In this document: in pieces, positions 34,349-44,793 of the stretch
Numbering within the stretch: the first letter of the stretch is position 1
Layout of the letters: every line of letters starts with the position of its first letter
Assembly: GCA_038251315.1 (NCBI GenBank)
Contig: JBBSBK010000004.1
Coordinates: 1-64,000 of the forward strand
Length of the DNA: 64,000 bases
Reading direction: 5' to 3'
DNA from: JBBKXP01 sp038251315
GTDB lineage: Bacteria > Pseudomonadota > Alphaproteobacteria > Rhodobacterales > Rhodobacteraceae
The notes under the pieces: model-generated
The model's database searches: none
Told to the model about the DNA's origin: nothing
The model's input: only the letters and a program-made list of their open reading frames with translations
Position numbers and translations under genes: made by a program

Positions 34349-35865
34349 GTCGCCCCGTCCTCTGTTTCGCGCGAGACGGCCAGTTGCATGACCGCGTGTT
34401 CGCTGAGTTCTGTTCGTTGCAAGATGCCATTGATGCGGCCTTCGTGCATGACCGCCACCCGGTCTGATACGCCGATGACTTCCTCCATGTCGGACGAGAT
34501 CATCAGGACTGCGATGCCGCTGTCAGCCAGGCGGCGCAGCATCAGGTAGATTTCCTGTTTTGCGCCCACGTCGATGCCCCGCGTCGGCTCGTCGCAGATC
34601 AGGACGCGCGGCGACAGCGACAGCCATTTGGCCAGCACGACCTTTTGCTGGTTGCCGCCGGACAAGGTGCCCGCCCGCACGGCGACATCGGCGGCGCGGA
34701 TGTCGAGTTCGCCCTTCATCCGCTGACCGGTCGACTGGATGCGTCCGGCCTGCACCATCCCCGCCCGCGCATGGGCGGGAAGGCTGGCCAGAACGACATT
34801 TTCAGCAATCGGCAGATCGAGCAACAGACCGGTTTGTTTGCGATCCTCGGGCACCAGAAAGATGCCTGCGGCAATCGCCTTGGCCGGGTCTCCCGGCGGC
34901 ACGGGTTGACCGTTGACCCGGACCTGACCCTGCAATGGGCGGTCAATGCCAAACAGTGCGCGGGCCAGTTCCGTTCGGCCAGAGCCGATCAGGCCGGCCA
35001 GACCCAGAATCTCGCCTTGGCGCAGGGTCAGATTGACCTGTTCTACGGGCCATGCGGCGGTGGTCAGAGCCATCGTCTCAAGCACCGGAAGGGCGCTGGC
35101 TGCGGCTCTGGGTGGAGTGTACAGCGATTTCAGGTCGCGCCCGATCATCAACTGGATCATCGCTGCCGGGCTGATGTCGGCCTTGGCCAGATGACCCGCC
35201 AGCCGACCGTCGCGCAGAGCCACGATGCGGTCGGCGCAGGCGGTCAGTTCGTTCAGGCGGTGGGTAACAAAGATCACGCAGACGCCCCGGGCCTTTAAAG
35301 TGCCGATCACCTCCAGCAAACGCTGCGTTTCGGACATGGTCAGGCTGGAGGTCGGTTCGTCCAATATCAGCAGGCGGGCGTTTTGCGACAGGGCCTTGGC
35401 GATTTCCAATATTTGCCGCGCTGCGATGGACAGCGCCGAGACTGGCGTGGTGGGGGTGAATTCTGCTCCCAGCATATCCAGAAAGGGCTGGACCATGGCA
35501 GCCATCTTTTTGCGATCCACCAACCGCAAGGGGCCACCCATCAGCGGTTCGCGACCGATAAAGACGTTGGCGGCCACATCAAGATTGTCGAACAGGTTCA
35601 GTTCCTGATGAACAAAGGCAATACCCGCCGCCATCGACTGGCCCACGTTCAAGGCGTCATGGCTTTGCCCGTCTATGGTGATGCGGCCGGAACTGGGTCG
35701 GATGACGCCGCCCAAAATCTTCATCAGCGTACTTTTGCCAGCGCCGTTTTCTCCGACCAGGCCAATGATTTCAGCGGGGGCGGCTTGCAGGGCCACGTGG
35801 TCCAGCGCTTGCACGCCGGGATAGGCTTTGCAGATGTCGGACAAGATCAGAAAGGGTTCGGCCAT
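34345..35865 (-). CDS. Sugar ABC transporter ATP-binding protein (RbsA type, two domains)
   Basis: A 506-residue tandem ATPase. Domain 1 has Walker A GENGAGKSTLMKIL and Walker B LLILDEPTSSL. Domain 2 has the degenerate Walker A GLIGSGRTELARAL, signature LSGGNQQKVVLAKWLS and Walker B LICDEPTRGID. This is the standard arrangement of RbsA/MglA-type importers. It precedes the permease and lies 59 bases downstream of the binding protein. Confidence 0.92.
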   Translation of the reverse strand: MAEPFLILSDICKAYPGVQALDHVALQAAPAEIIGLVGENGAGKSTLMKILGGVIRPSSGRITIDGQSHDALNVGQSMAAGIAFVHQELNLFDNLDVAANVFIGREPLMGGPLRLVDRKKMAAMVQPFLDMLGAEFTPTTPVSALSIAARQILEIAKALSQNARLLILDEPTSSLTMSETQRLLEVIGTLKARGVCVIFVTHRLNELTACADRIVALRDGRLAGHLAKADISPAAMIQLMIGRDLKSLYTPPRAAASALPVLETMALTTAAWPVEQVNLTLRQGEILGLAGLIGSGRTELARALFGIDRPLQGQVRVNGQPVPPGDPAKAIAAGIFLVPEDRKQTGLLLDLPIAENVVLASLPAHARAGMVQAGRIQSTGQRMKGELDIRAADVAVRAGTLSGGNQQKVVLAKWLSLSPRVLICDEPTRGIDVGAKQEIYLMLRRLADSGIAVLMISSDMEEVIGVSDRVAVMHEGRINGILQRTELSEHAVMQLAVSRETEDGAT

Positions 35866-35924
35866 TGATCACCAATAAAATGAGGCCGATGCGGGAGAGC
35901 ATCCCGCATCGGCCCAAGCCGCGA

Positions 35925-36875
35925 TCAACCGCCGATCATGGCTTTCAGATCAGCCGAGAACTGGTCAACGTTGGATTTGTCGATCACCTTGGTCGGGATG
36001 ATGATCAGGCCATCCGCCGGGACGCCCGATTTGTCGCCATTCAGATAGGCCGCCATCAACTTCATGCCCTGATAGCCCCATTCAAACGGCTGCTGCACGA
36101 TAGTCGAGGAAAACGAACCTTCCTTGACGGCACCCAGGGTCACCGGATCTTCGTCAAAGGCGACGACGGTGATCTGGCTCAGTTTGCCTGCCGCTTGCAA
36201 CGCTTCGTAGATCTTGGGTGGGTTGTAGCTGTAGAAACCCACCATGCAGGTGATCTCGGGGTTGGCGGCTAGAACGTCATCGACGTTGGACCGGGCACGC
36301 GCGAAATCGACATCATCGCCGCGCACGTCGACCAATTCGATGTTGTGCCCTTCGATAGCGGTTTTAAAGCCGGCGATCCGCTCTTTGGCGTTGTCGGCAT
36401 CAAGAAAGCCGACAAAGCCCATGCATTTGCCGCCTGAAGGAAGTGCCTTGACCATCTCGGCCCCGGCTTGCTCACCGGCGAGGGTATTGGACGACCCCAG
36501 ATAGGCCACGCGGTTGGATTGCGGCGCATCCGAATCGGTGGTGAACAGCGGGATCTGGGCCGCAATTCTGTTGAACGCGTCGATCGAGTTCTTGGGGTCG
36601 GCGGACGAGATCATGATGGCATCGGTGCCAGCGGCGGCAAGATCATCCATCAGGGCGTTCTGCAGTGCGGCTGTGCCTTGGGCCGGATAGCGGAACTGCA
36701 ACTCGTAGCCATCGCCAAGTTCCGCCTGCGCCTTGGCGACGCCAGCTTCAGACAATTTCCAGAAGTCTGATGCCGCGTTGACGATAAAGGCGAGTTGCTT
36801 CTTTTCCTGCGCCAAGGCCTGCGTCGCCCCAAGCGCAAGCATCGCCGTAATGGCGAGACCAGCGGTCTTGTTCAT
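35925..36875 (-). CDS. Sugar-binding periplasmic protein (RbsB type)
   Basis: A 316-residue protein with a signal peptide (MNKTAGLAITAMLALGATQ, cut near ALAQEKK). Lobe motifs include QLAFIVNAASDFWKLSEAG and AGTDAIMISSADPKNSID. The ATG at 36875 is preceded by GGGAGGAC, a strong ribosome-binding site that decides against the longer frame to 36893. It is the first gene of the importer operon and divergent from the LacI gene at 37008. The ligand is not identifiable. Confidence 0.9.
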   Translation of the reverse strand: MNKTAGLAITAMLALGATQALAQEKKQLAFIVNAASDFWKLSEAGVAKAQAELGDGYELQFRYPAQGTAALQNALMDDLAAAGTDAIMISSADPKNSIDAFNRIAAQIPLFTTDSDAPQSNRVAYLGSSNTLAGEQAGAEMVKALPSGGKCMGFVGFLDADNAKERIAGFKTAIEGHNIELVDVRGDDVDFARARSNVDDVLAANPEITCMVGFYSYNPPKIYEALQAAGKLSQITVVAFDEDPVTLGAVKEGSFSSTIVQQPFEWGYQGMKLMAAYLNGDKSGVPADGLIIIPTKVIDKSNVDQFSADLKAMIGG

Positions 36876-36949
36876 TTCTGTCCTCCCAGACATATGTAGC
36901 GCGAGCTTAATTGGTCCTGGCCCTTATGCCCGCTGATAAAAGTTCACAT

Positions 36950-36979
36950 AGTTGCTAATATTAGTCAACTCATTATCAT
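36950..36979 (+). promoter_or_regulatory. Inverted repeat overlapping a promoter between binding-protein and lacI genes
   Basis: AGTTG-CTAATATTAG-T-CAACT (36950-36970) is a near-perfect dyad around the palindrome CTAATATTAG. It overlaps a plausible sigma-70 promoter for the rightward LacI gene: TTGCTA at 36952-36957, 16-base spacer, TATCAT at 36974-36979. A repressor bound here could shut off both divergent units. It also implies that the ATG at 36978 is not the LacI start. Confidence 0.5.
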
Positions 36980-37007
36980 GGGTCGCGACTTCAGGGAGCA
37001 TGGACAA

Positions 37008-38036
37008 GTGACGACAGGACCAAAGGCGACGATGATGGATGTGGCCGCCAAGGCTGGTGTGTCGCAGGCCACGGTGTCGTTGGTGATGAACGACAGTCAG
37101 GGCGTGCGGCTATCGGACGCGACGCGCAAGCGGGTGCTCGCGGCTGCCCGGGAGCTTGGCTATGAACTGATCAGGCGCGTGCCACGGCAGGCCACAACCG
37201 ACAAGACGGCCATTGGCCTAGTGGTGGACGAGTTGTCGACAGACCCGTGGATGGCGCTGGCCTTTGACGGGGTGCGCGAAAAAGCGTGGGAATTTGGGCT
37301 GACGGTTCATCTGGGAGTGACGCGGGGCGACCGAGGGATGGAAGACCATGTGCTGGGCATGATGCGCCAGCAACCCTTGCTGGGGTTGATCTATGGCACG
37401 GTTCTGACGCGGCGCGTCACCCCGGCGCAAACCCTGTTCGATCACCCGTCGGTGTTGTTGAATTGCTATGACGAAGAACGGCGTCTGCCCTCGGTTCTGC
37501 CAGCCGATCTGCTGGGCGGGCGCACCGCGACCGAACGGTTGCTGCGGGCGGGGCATCGACGCATCGGGTTGATCACCGGGCAGACCGGGGTTGAGGGGGC
37601 GAGCGAGCGTTTGCGTGGATATCGGCAGGCGCTGGCCAGCAGGGACATCGGCTTTGACCCCAAGCTGGTTTACCCAGGCAACTGGCAACCCGATTCGGGA
37701 TTTTCCGGGACCAAGGTTTTGATGGCGCAGGCAGCACCACCTACGGCGATTTTTTGCGCCAATGACCTGATGGCGGTTGGCTGTCTGGAGGCGCTTCGCG
37801 AACTGGGCCTGTCGATCCCGGGGGACGTGGCGGTGATCGGTTTTGATGACCGCGAGATCGCGCAATACACCAGACCGCCGCTGACCACGATGATCCTGCC
37901 GCATTATGACATGGGCGCCACTGCGACCGAAATCCTGATCGACCGGGCCAACCGCATGTCGGCGAGGCCCGAGCAGTTGAAGGTCGAATGTCCTGTGGTA
38001 GAGCGGCAATCTGTTGGGCCGGAATTGGTGGATTAG
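37008..38036 (+). CDS. LacI-family transcriptional regulator
   Basis: A 342-residue repressor with the helix-turn-helix MMDVAAKAGVSQATVSLVMN near the N-terminus and a sugar-binding-like effector domain (VAVIGFDDREIAQYTRPPLT). I chose GTG 37008 because AGGGAG lies nine bases upstream and the ATG at 36978 falls in the predicted -10 element. It is divergent from the RbsB-type gene and 23 bases upstream of the SDR gene, so it probably regulates both directions. Confidence 0.88.
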   Translation: MTTGPKATMMDVAAKAGVSQATVSLVMNDSQGVRLSDATRKRVLAAARELGYELIRRVPRQATTDKTAIGLVVDELSTDPWMALAFDGVREKAWEFGLTVHLGVTRGDRGMEDHVLGMMRQQPLLGLIYGTVLTRRVTPAQTLFDHPSVLLNCYDEERRLPSVLPADLLGGRTATERLLRAGHRRIGLITGQTGVEGASERLRGYRQALASRDIGFDPKLVYPGNWQPDSGFSGTKVLMAQAAPPTAIFCANDLMAVGCLEALRELGLSIPGDVAVIGFDDREIAQYTRPPLTTMILPHYDMGATATEILIDRANRMSARPEQLKVECPVVERQSVGPELVD

Positions 38037-38059
38037 GGGCGGTTTGCAAAGGGGAAACG

Positions 38060-39034
38060 ATGCAGATTCTGGTAACGGGTGCGACGGGCAAGGTGGGCCG
38101 GGTCCTGATTGACGCTTTGGCACGGTTAATGCCAGAGGCGGGGATCACGGCGCTGTGCCACAACCGCATGTTGCCCGAGACAGCCAGTTTGCGGGTCTTG
38201 CGCGGATCGCTGTCTGACCGCGCGGTGTGTCGGGCTGCTGTGGAGGGGGCGACGCATGTCGTTCATCTGGCCACAGTCAAGGAAACCCTGGATGACGCGA
38301 TGGATGTGGCGGTCAAGGGACTGTTCTGGCTGTTGGAAGAGTTCCGGCAAAGCCCGGATGCCCAGCGGTTCATCCTGATCGGCGGCGACGCCGGGATTGG
38401 CCATTTTGTGCATCAGCACACAGCCCCCATCACCGAAGCCGCGCCGCATATGGCCTATCCGGGCTGCTATGCGCTGTCCAAGGTGCTGGAAGAGGTGATG
38501 GTGCAGCAATTCGGGGTGCAATACGGGCTGGACTGGTGCTGTCTGCGTGCGCCCTGGATCATGGAGAAGGACGATTTCCGTCACACACTGTCATTCGGCG
38601 ATGACCTTTTCGGGGGGCCGGACTGGAAAACCATGGTCCCCCCCGAGGTGGCAGCGCAGGCGCTGCGACAGGGGGCAGTACCGCTGTTGACCGATGCCGA
38701 GGGCAGACCGATCAAGCGCAATTTTGTCCATGTCGATGATCTGGTATCGGCCATCCTTCTGGCCCTGACCGCCGCAAACGCACGGCAAAAGCTGTACAAC
38801 ATCAGCATGGATGAGCCTGTGGATTATGGTGAACTGGCCGCCTTGCTGCTGCGGACCCGCAGCTTGCCCTCGGTCCGCATCCGCAGCGAATTTGTCAGCA
38901 ACTGGCTAAGCAACGCCCGTGCCAAGTTCGACCTTGGCTGGCGGCCCACCTATGATCTGGCCAGGTTGGTCGAGGCCGCATGGACCTACCAGCGCAGCGC
39001 CGACGACCCGCGCAAGGTATGGTATGAGGGGTGA
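38060..39034 (+). CDS. Extended SDR: NAD-dependent epimerase/dehydratase family
   Basis: A 324-residue extended short-chain dehydrogenase. It has the nucleotide-binding GATGKVGRVLID at the N-terminus and the active-site Y-x3-K in GCYALSKVLEE. ATG 38060 follows AAGGGGA. It is the gene next to the LacI regulator and is in a cluster with a tagaturonate-reductase-like enzyme and a zinc dehydrogenase, so a uronate or aldose dehydrogenase/epimerase role is plausible. The exact reaction is unknown. Confidence 0.82.
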   Translation: MQILVTGATGKVGRVLIDALARLMPEAGITALCHNRMLPETASLRVLRGSLSDRAVCRAAVEGATHVVHLATVKETLDDAMDVAVKGLFWLLEEFRQSPDAQRFILIGGDAGIGHFVHQHTAPITEAAPHMAYPGCYALSKVLEEVMVQQFGVQYGLDWCCLRAPWIMEKDDFRHTLSFGDDLFGGPDWKTMVPPEVAAQALRQGAVPLLTDAEGRPIKRNFVHVDDLVSAILLALTAANARQKLYNISMDEPVDYGELAALLLRTRSLPSVRIRSEFVSNWLSNARAKFDLGWRPTYDLARLVEAAWTYQRSADDPRKVWYEG

Positions 39035-39041
39035 ACCCTCG

Positions 39042-40505
39042 TCAGGTCGTGGCCGCAATCCGGGCCGTCAGGGTGGTTGGTGTGACTTTGGCTTGGGTCA
39101 GAAAGGCAAAGTCGCGTGCCACGGCGGACACCAAGGCTGGCAATGCCACCGATCTGTGCCAAAATGCGGTCTCGGAGAGAAAGGTCCCGATCAGGGTTAC
39201 GGCGGGCGCATCCATTGGCAAAGCTGCCACCAGGGCCAGCGTTTCTGGACCGTCGCGCGGTGGCAACTGGTCCGCGCCGCCATGCCGCCCGACGTAAAAC
39301 GCCAGCCAAGCGGCCAGCGACAGCGACAATATCGGCGGCGGCGTTCCTGCGCGCTCAGTATAGGCCAACATCCGGTCCAGATTGCGGTCGCGGAATTTCG
39401 ACAGGCCGTTCAGGCTGATGTCATACCAGCGGTGCTGCAGGTAGGGGTTGGCAAAGCGGCGCAGCACATCATCCGCAAATCCATCCAGATCGGCGGGGGG
39501 CAGCGGGACGAAGGGTTTGATCTCGCGGTCCAGAACCTGCCGCAGCAAGGCTGACAGGTCGGGGTCGCGCATCGCCTCGCCCACCGTCACCACACCGGAC
39601 AGCAGGGCCAACGGGCACAGGGCGGTGTGCGCACCATTCAGGATTGCCACTTTGCGCAGACGGTAAGGGGCAGCATCGTGCACCTCAATTGTTCCGACGT
39701 CATGGTCGGCCAGCCGCAGTTTGGGGCGCGGGCGACCTTTCGGCGCTTCGATGACCAGCAGGTGATACAGTTCGGCCATCGTCAGGCAGGGGTCGTGGTA
39801 GCCCAGTTTGTCCTCGATTGCCGCGGCGTCTTGGCCGGGGTGGCCAGTGACGATGCGGTCAACCAGGGTGTTGTAGAACACATTCTCGTCGGCCACCCAT
39901 TCGGCAAAGCCTGCTTCTACCTCCCATTCGGTAGCGTGGCGCAGGACAATGCTGCGCAGCGTATCGCCGGCATTGTCGGTCAGTTCGCAGGGCAGAAACT
40001 GCCATCCCTGACCGCGCAGGTGACCGAGCGCGCGCCACCGTTCCAGCAAAAGCCGCGTGACCTTGGCGGGAAAACTTACGGGCGGCGCATCCTGGGGAAC
40101 CGTGCCGGGTTCATAGACAATCCCCGCCTCAGTGGTGTTTGATGCGACGATCTGTACCGCTGGATCACGCGACAGGGCCAGCACCTGATCCCACTCGACA
40201 GCACACGACAACTCGCCCAGAACCGAGGCCACGATGCGGGCTTCGGACCGCACCTGCCCTTGGCCGTCGAGCCCGCGTGAGACAACGGTGTAAAGCCCGT
40301 CCTGCGCATTCAGGGCCGACCCATGAGTTGACCCGATGGACCGTAGGATGATGATACCCCAATCGCTACCGGTGGCCTCATTCAGGTGGTCGATCTTCCA
40401 ATCCAGAAAGCCGCGTAGAAAGTTGCCGCCGCCGAATTGCAGAATCCGCGCCTTTGGCCGGGTGCGCCCATTCAACTGCCTGGCCGATATCCGGGCAAGG
40501 TTCAT
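39042..40505 (-). CDS. Tagaturonate reductase-like mannitol dehydrogenase-family enzyme
   Basis: A 487-residue enzyme of the long-chain mannitol dehydrogenase family. The N-terminal Rossmann start is RILQFGGGNFLRGFLDW and the C-terminal active-site region contains KVAILNGAHTAL. The tail pattern LQHRWYDISLNGLSKFRDRN matches UxaB (altronate oxidoreductase) better than UxuB or MtlD. UxaB interconverts D-tagaturonate and D-altronate with NADH. ATG 40505 is two bases after the upstream stop, so it is co-transcribed with the zinc dehydrogenase. It converges with the SDR gene. Confidence 0.78.
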   Translation of the reverse strand: MNLARISARQLNGRTRPKARILQFGGGNFLRGFLDWKIDHLNEATGSDWGIIILRSIGSTHGSALNAQDGLYTVVSRGLDGQGQVRSEARIVASVLGELSCAVEWDQVLALSRDPAVQIVASNTTEAGIVYEPGTVPQDAPPVSFPAKVTRLLLERWRALGHLRGQGWQFLPCELTDNAGDTLRSIVLRHATEWEVEAGFAEWVADENVFYNTLVDRIVTGHPGQDAAAIEDKLGYHDPCLTMAELYHLLVIEAPKGRPRPKLRLADHDVGTIEVHDAAPYRLRKVAILNGAHTALCPLALLSGVVTVGEAMRDPDLSALLRQVLDREIKPFVPLPPADLDGFADDVLRRFANPYLQHRWYDISLNGLSKFRDRNLDRMLAYTERAGTPPPILSLSLAAWLAFYVGRHGGADQLPPRDGPETLALVAALPMDAPAVTLIGTFLSETAFWHRSVALPALVSAVARDFAFLTQAKVTPTTLTARIAATT

Positions 40506-40507
40506 AG

Positions 40508-41533
40508 TCAATCCCGGGGCTGGCGTTCGATGATGATCTTGAGCGTGTTGGCCCGGTTTTCCACCCAATAGGGCAGGGCAGTGGCAGCCTCGGTAAAGGG
40601 GATGATCCGGCTGATCAGGCTGTCGTTGGCGAGACCACGGCTTTCCAGATAGCGCACAACGGCGGCAAAATCCTCGGGCAGGGCGTTGCGGGACCCCATG
40701 ATATCGAGTTCCTTGAGGTTGAAAAATTTTGTGTCATAAGTCACGGGCATTTTCGAGTAACCAACATAGACGACCCTTCCGCCATAGCCGGCGGCATCAA
40801 TGGCGCGGGTAAAGGTTTCGGGCAGACCCACCGCCTCGATTACGACATCTGCACCTTCACCATCTGTCAGGGCGTTGATCCGGGAAAGCACATCCTCGGT
40901 CGCGGCGTCGATGGCGTGGCGGGCGCCAAACCCAAGGGCGAATTGTGCCTTGGTGCCAAAATCGACAGCAATCACCTCGGCCCCGAGCGTTACCGAACCG
41001 GCGATGGCGCCCATGCCGATCATGCCGCAGCCCAGCACCACAACGCGGTCGGCGGCGGTGATGCGGCCGCGGGCGACGGCGTGAAAGCCAACCGACAAGG
41101 GCTCGACCAGGGCCAGATGATGGGGGGCGAGGGTGTTGTTCAGGATCAGCTTTTCATGGCCGATGACGATGCGTTCGCAAAGTCCACCATCCTGCTGTAC
41201 CCCCAGCGTGCGGTTGAACCGGCAGGCGTTGGTCTTGCCTTTGCGGCAGGAGGAACAGGTGCCGCAGGCGGTATAGGGCGTTACGATGACGCGGCAGCCC
41301 GGTGCGAAACGGGCCGGAACATCAGGCCCGACTGTCAGGATCACCGCGCCAATTTCGTGCCCCGGAATGCGCGGAAAGCTGATCAGCGGGTTCTGCCCGG
41401 TGAAGGTTGCAAGGTCCGATCCACACAAACCGATGTGGCGGATGTCCAGCAAAACCTGTCCTGGCCCGGGTATGGGTTCGGGCACGCCATGCAGGGAATT
41501 GCATCCCATTTTCTCGATCACAAGGGCATCCAT
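40508..41533 (-). CDS. Zinc-dependent alcohol dehydrogenase family, sugar-acid dehydrogenase-like
   Basis: A 341-residue medium-chain dehydrogenase. The catalytic zinc ligands are seen in GLCGSDLATF and GHEIGAVIL, the structural zinc cysteines in CGTCSSCRKGKTNAC, and the NAD site as VVVLGCGMIGMGAIA. This class includes sorbitol/threonine dehydrogenases and L-gulonate/L-galactonate 5-dehydrogenases such as LgoD. ATG 41533 is preceded by AAGGAA. Coupled with the UxaB-like gene, it probably oxidises an aldonate to a keto-acid. That pairing suggests a uronate or aldonate pathway. Confidence 0.85.
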   Translation of the reverse strand: MDALVIEKMGCNSLHGVPEPIPGPGQVLLDIRHIGLCGSDLATFTGQNPLISFPRIPGHEIGAVILTVGPDVPARFAPGCRVIVTPYTACGTCSSCRKGKTNACRFNRTLGVQQDGGLCERIVIGHEKLILNNTLAPHHLALVEPLSVGFHAVARGRITAADRVVVLGCGMIGMGAIAGSVTLGAEVIAVDFGTKAQFALGFGARHAIDAATEDVLSRINALTDGEGADVVIEAVGLPETFTRAIDAAGYGGRVVYVGYSKMPVTYDTKFFNLKELDIMGSRNALPEDFAAVVRYLESRGLANDSLISRIIPFTEAATALPYWVENRANTLKIIIERQPRD

Positions 41534-41817
41534 GGCGCATTCCTTTGACGTATTGGCCGAATGGTCGGCTGTATCGGCCGCAGCATCTGCGTGGTGGATC
41601 ACCACTGGTTGCTGCAACCTGTAGTGAAAATGCTACCGCCGTTCACCGGCGGAGTCACGATGTAGTAAGCGCCAGAGGTATGGGTACTGCACCCGGCCAA
41701 GGGCCCAACCTGCTCCGGAGTCGGATCAGCGCCTATCGAGCCATCCGGGCTGACCAATTTGCGTCGGTTTGCGCCCGCCGTGCCCAGCCCGCCAGTTCGC
41801 ATTCAACCCGGCCCTGA
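41534..41817. other. Intergenic region with possible small remnant frame
   Basis: About 280 bases between the zinc dehydrogenase start and the P-ATPase stop. A GC hairpin (CCGCCG loop CGGCGG) lies at 41636-41652 but is not followed by a T-run, so a terminator is unproven. A 67-codon minus-strand frame (41599-41802) has a natural composition (SGAYYIVTPPVNGGSIFT) but matches nothing I know. Confidence 0.35.
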
Positions 41818-44097
<2,280 letters not shown>

Positions 44098-44140
44098 GCT
44101 TGCCTCATTTTCTGCCGGGTCTGGACCGGATTGATTCGAT

Positions 44141-44171
44141 ACCTTAATGTCTCTAGTGACTATAGCTTCAA
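44141..44171 (-). promoter_or_regulatory. MerR-type promoter with 19-bp spacer upstream of the metal ATPase
   Basis: On the minus strand, -35 TTGAAG (44166-44171) and -10 TAAGGT (44141-44146) are separated by 19 bases, not the usual 17. The spacer holds the near-palindrome CTATAGTCACTAGAG. A 19-20-bp spacer with a central dyad is the hallmark of MerR-family activated promoters, which the bound metal-loaded regulator untwists. It drives the P-ATPase gene. Confidence 0.75.
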
Positions 44172-44181
44172 GAGGCTTCTC

Positions 44182-44613
44182 ATGCTGACCATCGGAAAAC
44201 TTGGCGCATCGGCGGGGGTCAAGGTGCCGACCATCCGATATTACGAACAGATCGGCCTGCTGCCGCACCCGGATCGTAGTGCTGGTAACCAGCGATTATA
44301 TCCCAAGGCCGCCCTCGACCGGCTTGCTTTCATCCGACACGCGCGGGAGTTGGGTTTTCCGCTTGAAGCCATTCGCGATCTGCTGAGCCTGTCGGACCGG
44401 CCGGATCAGTCTTGCGCCGCCGTCGATATGATCGCCAATGCCCAGCTTGCCGCCACCCGTGCCCGCATCACCCGCCTGCGTGCGCTGGAGGCAGAGCTGG
44501 AGCGGATGCTTGACCAATGCGCCTGCGGGAAGATTTCGGACTGCCGGGTGATCGAGGTGCTGAGCAATCACATGCTGTGCGCCGATGACCATCATATTGT
44601 GAACACCCCATGA
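44182..44613 (+). CDS. MerR-family metal-responsive regulator
   Basis: A 143-residue MerR protein. The winged helix contains IGKLGASAGVKVPTIRYYEQ and GNQRLYPKAALDRL, and a long dimer helix follows. Metal-ligand cysteines fit the ZntR/CadR/PbrR group: C78, C113, C115 and C121, with C133 also present. It is divergent from the metal ATPase and 85 bases away, so it regulates that gene through the promoter in the gap. It activates in the presence of Zn, Cd or Pb, by family knowledge. Confidence 0.9.
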   Translation: MLTIGKLGASAGVKVPTIRYYEQIGLLPHPDRSAGNQRLYPKAALDRLAFIRHARELGFPLEAIRDLLSLSDRPDQSCAAVDMIANAQLAATRARITRLRALEAELERMLDQCACGKISDCRVIEVLSNHMLCADDHHIVNTP

Positions 44614-44793
44614 CACCGGGCGCAAACCTGAGGGAAACTTGTGGCGACGGCCTGCAATGAAACCGAATGATGCCATGCGCCCTTGCACTGACGACCGAGC
44701 GTGCAAGCGTCGCCGCTGTGTTCAATAAAGAAGGGCTGAAAACCCGGTCAGACGGAAAAGTAAAATTCCCCAACAAATAGCGGATATTCACCG

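Noticed and set aside
44641..44793. Possible terminator after the MerR gene (GGG...CCC near 44728)
   Set aside because: A three-base stem with no T-run is not meaningful.
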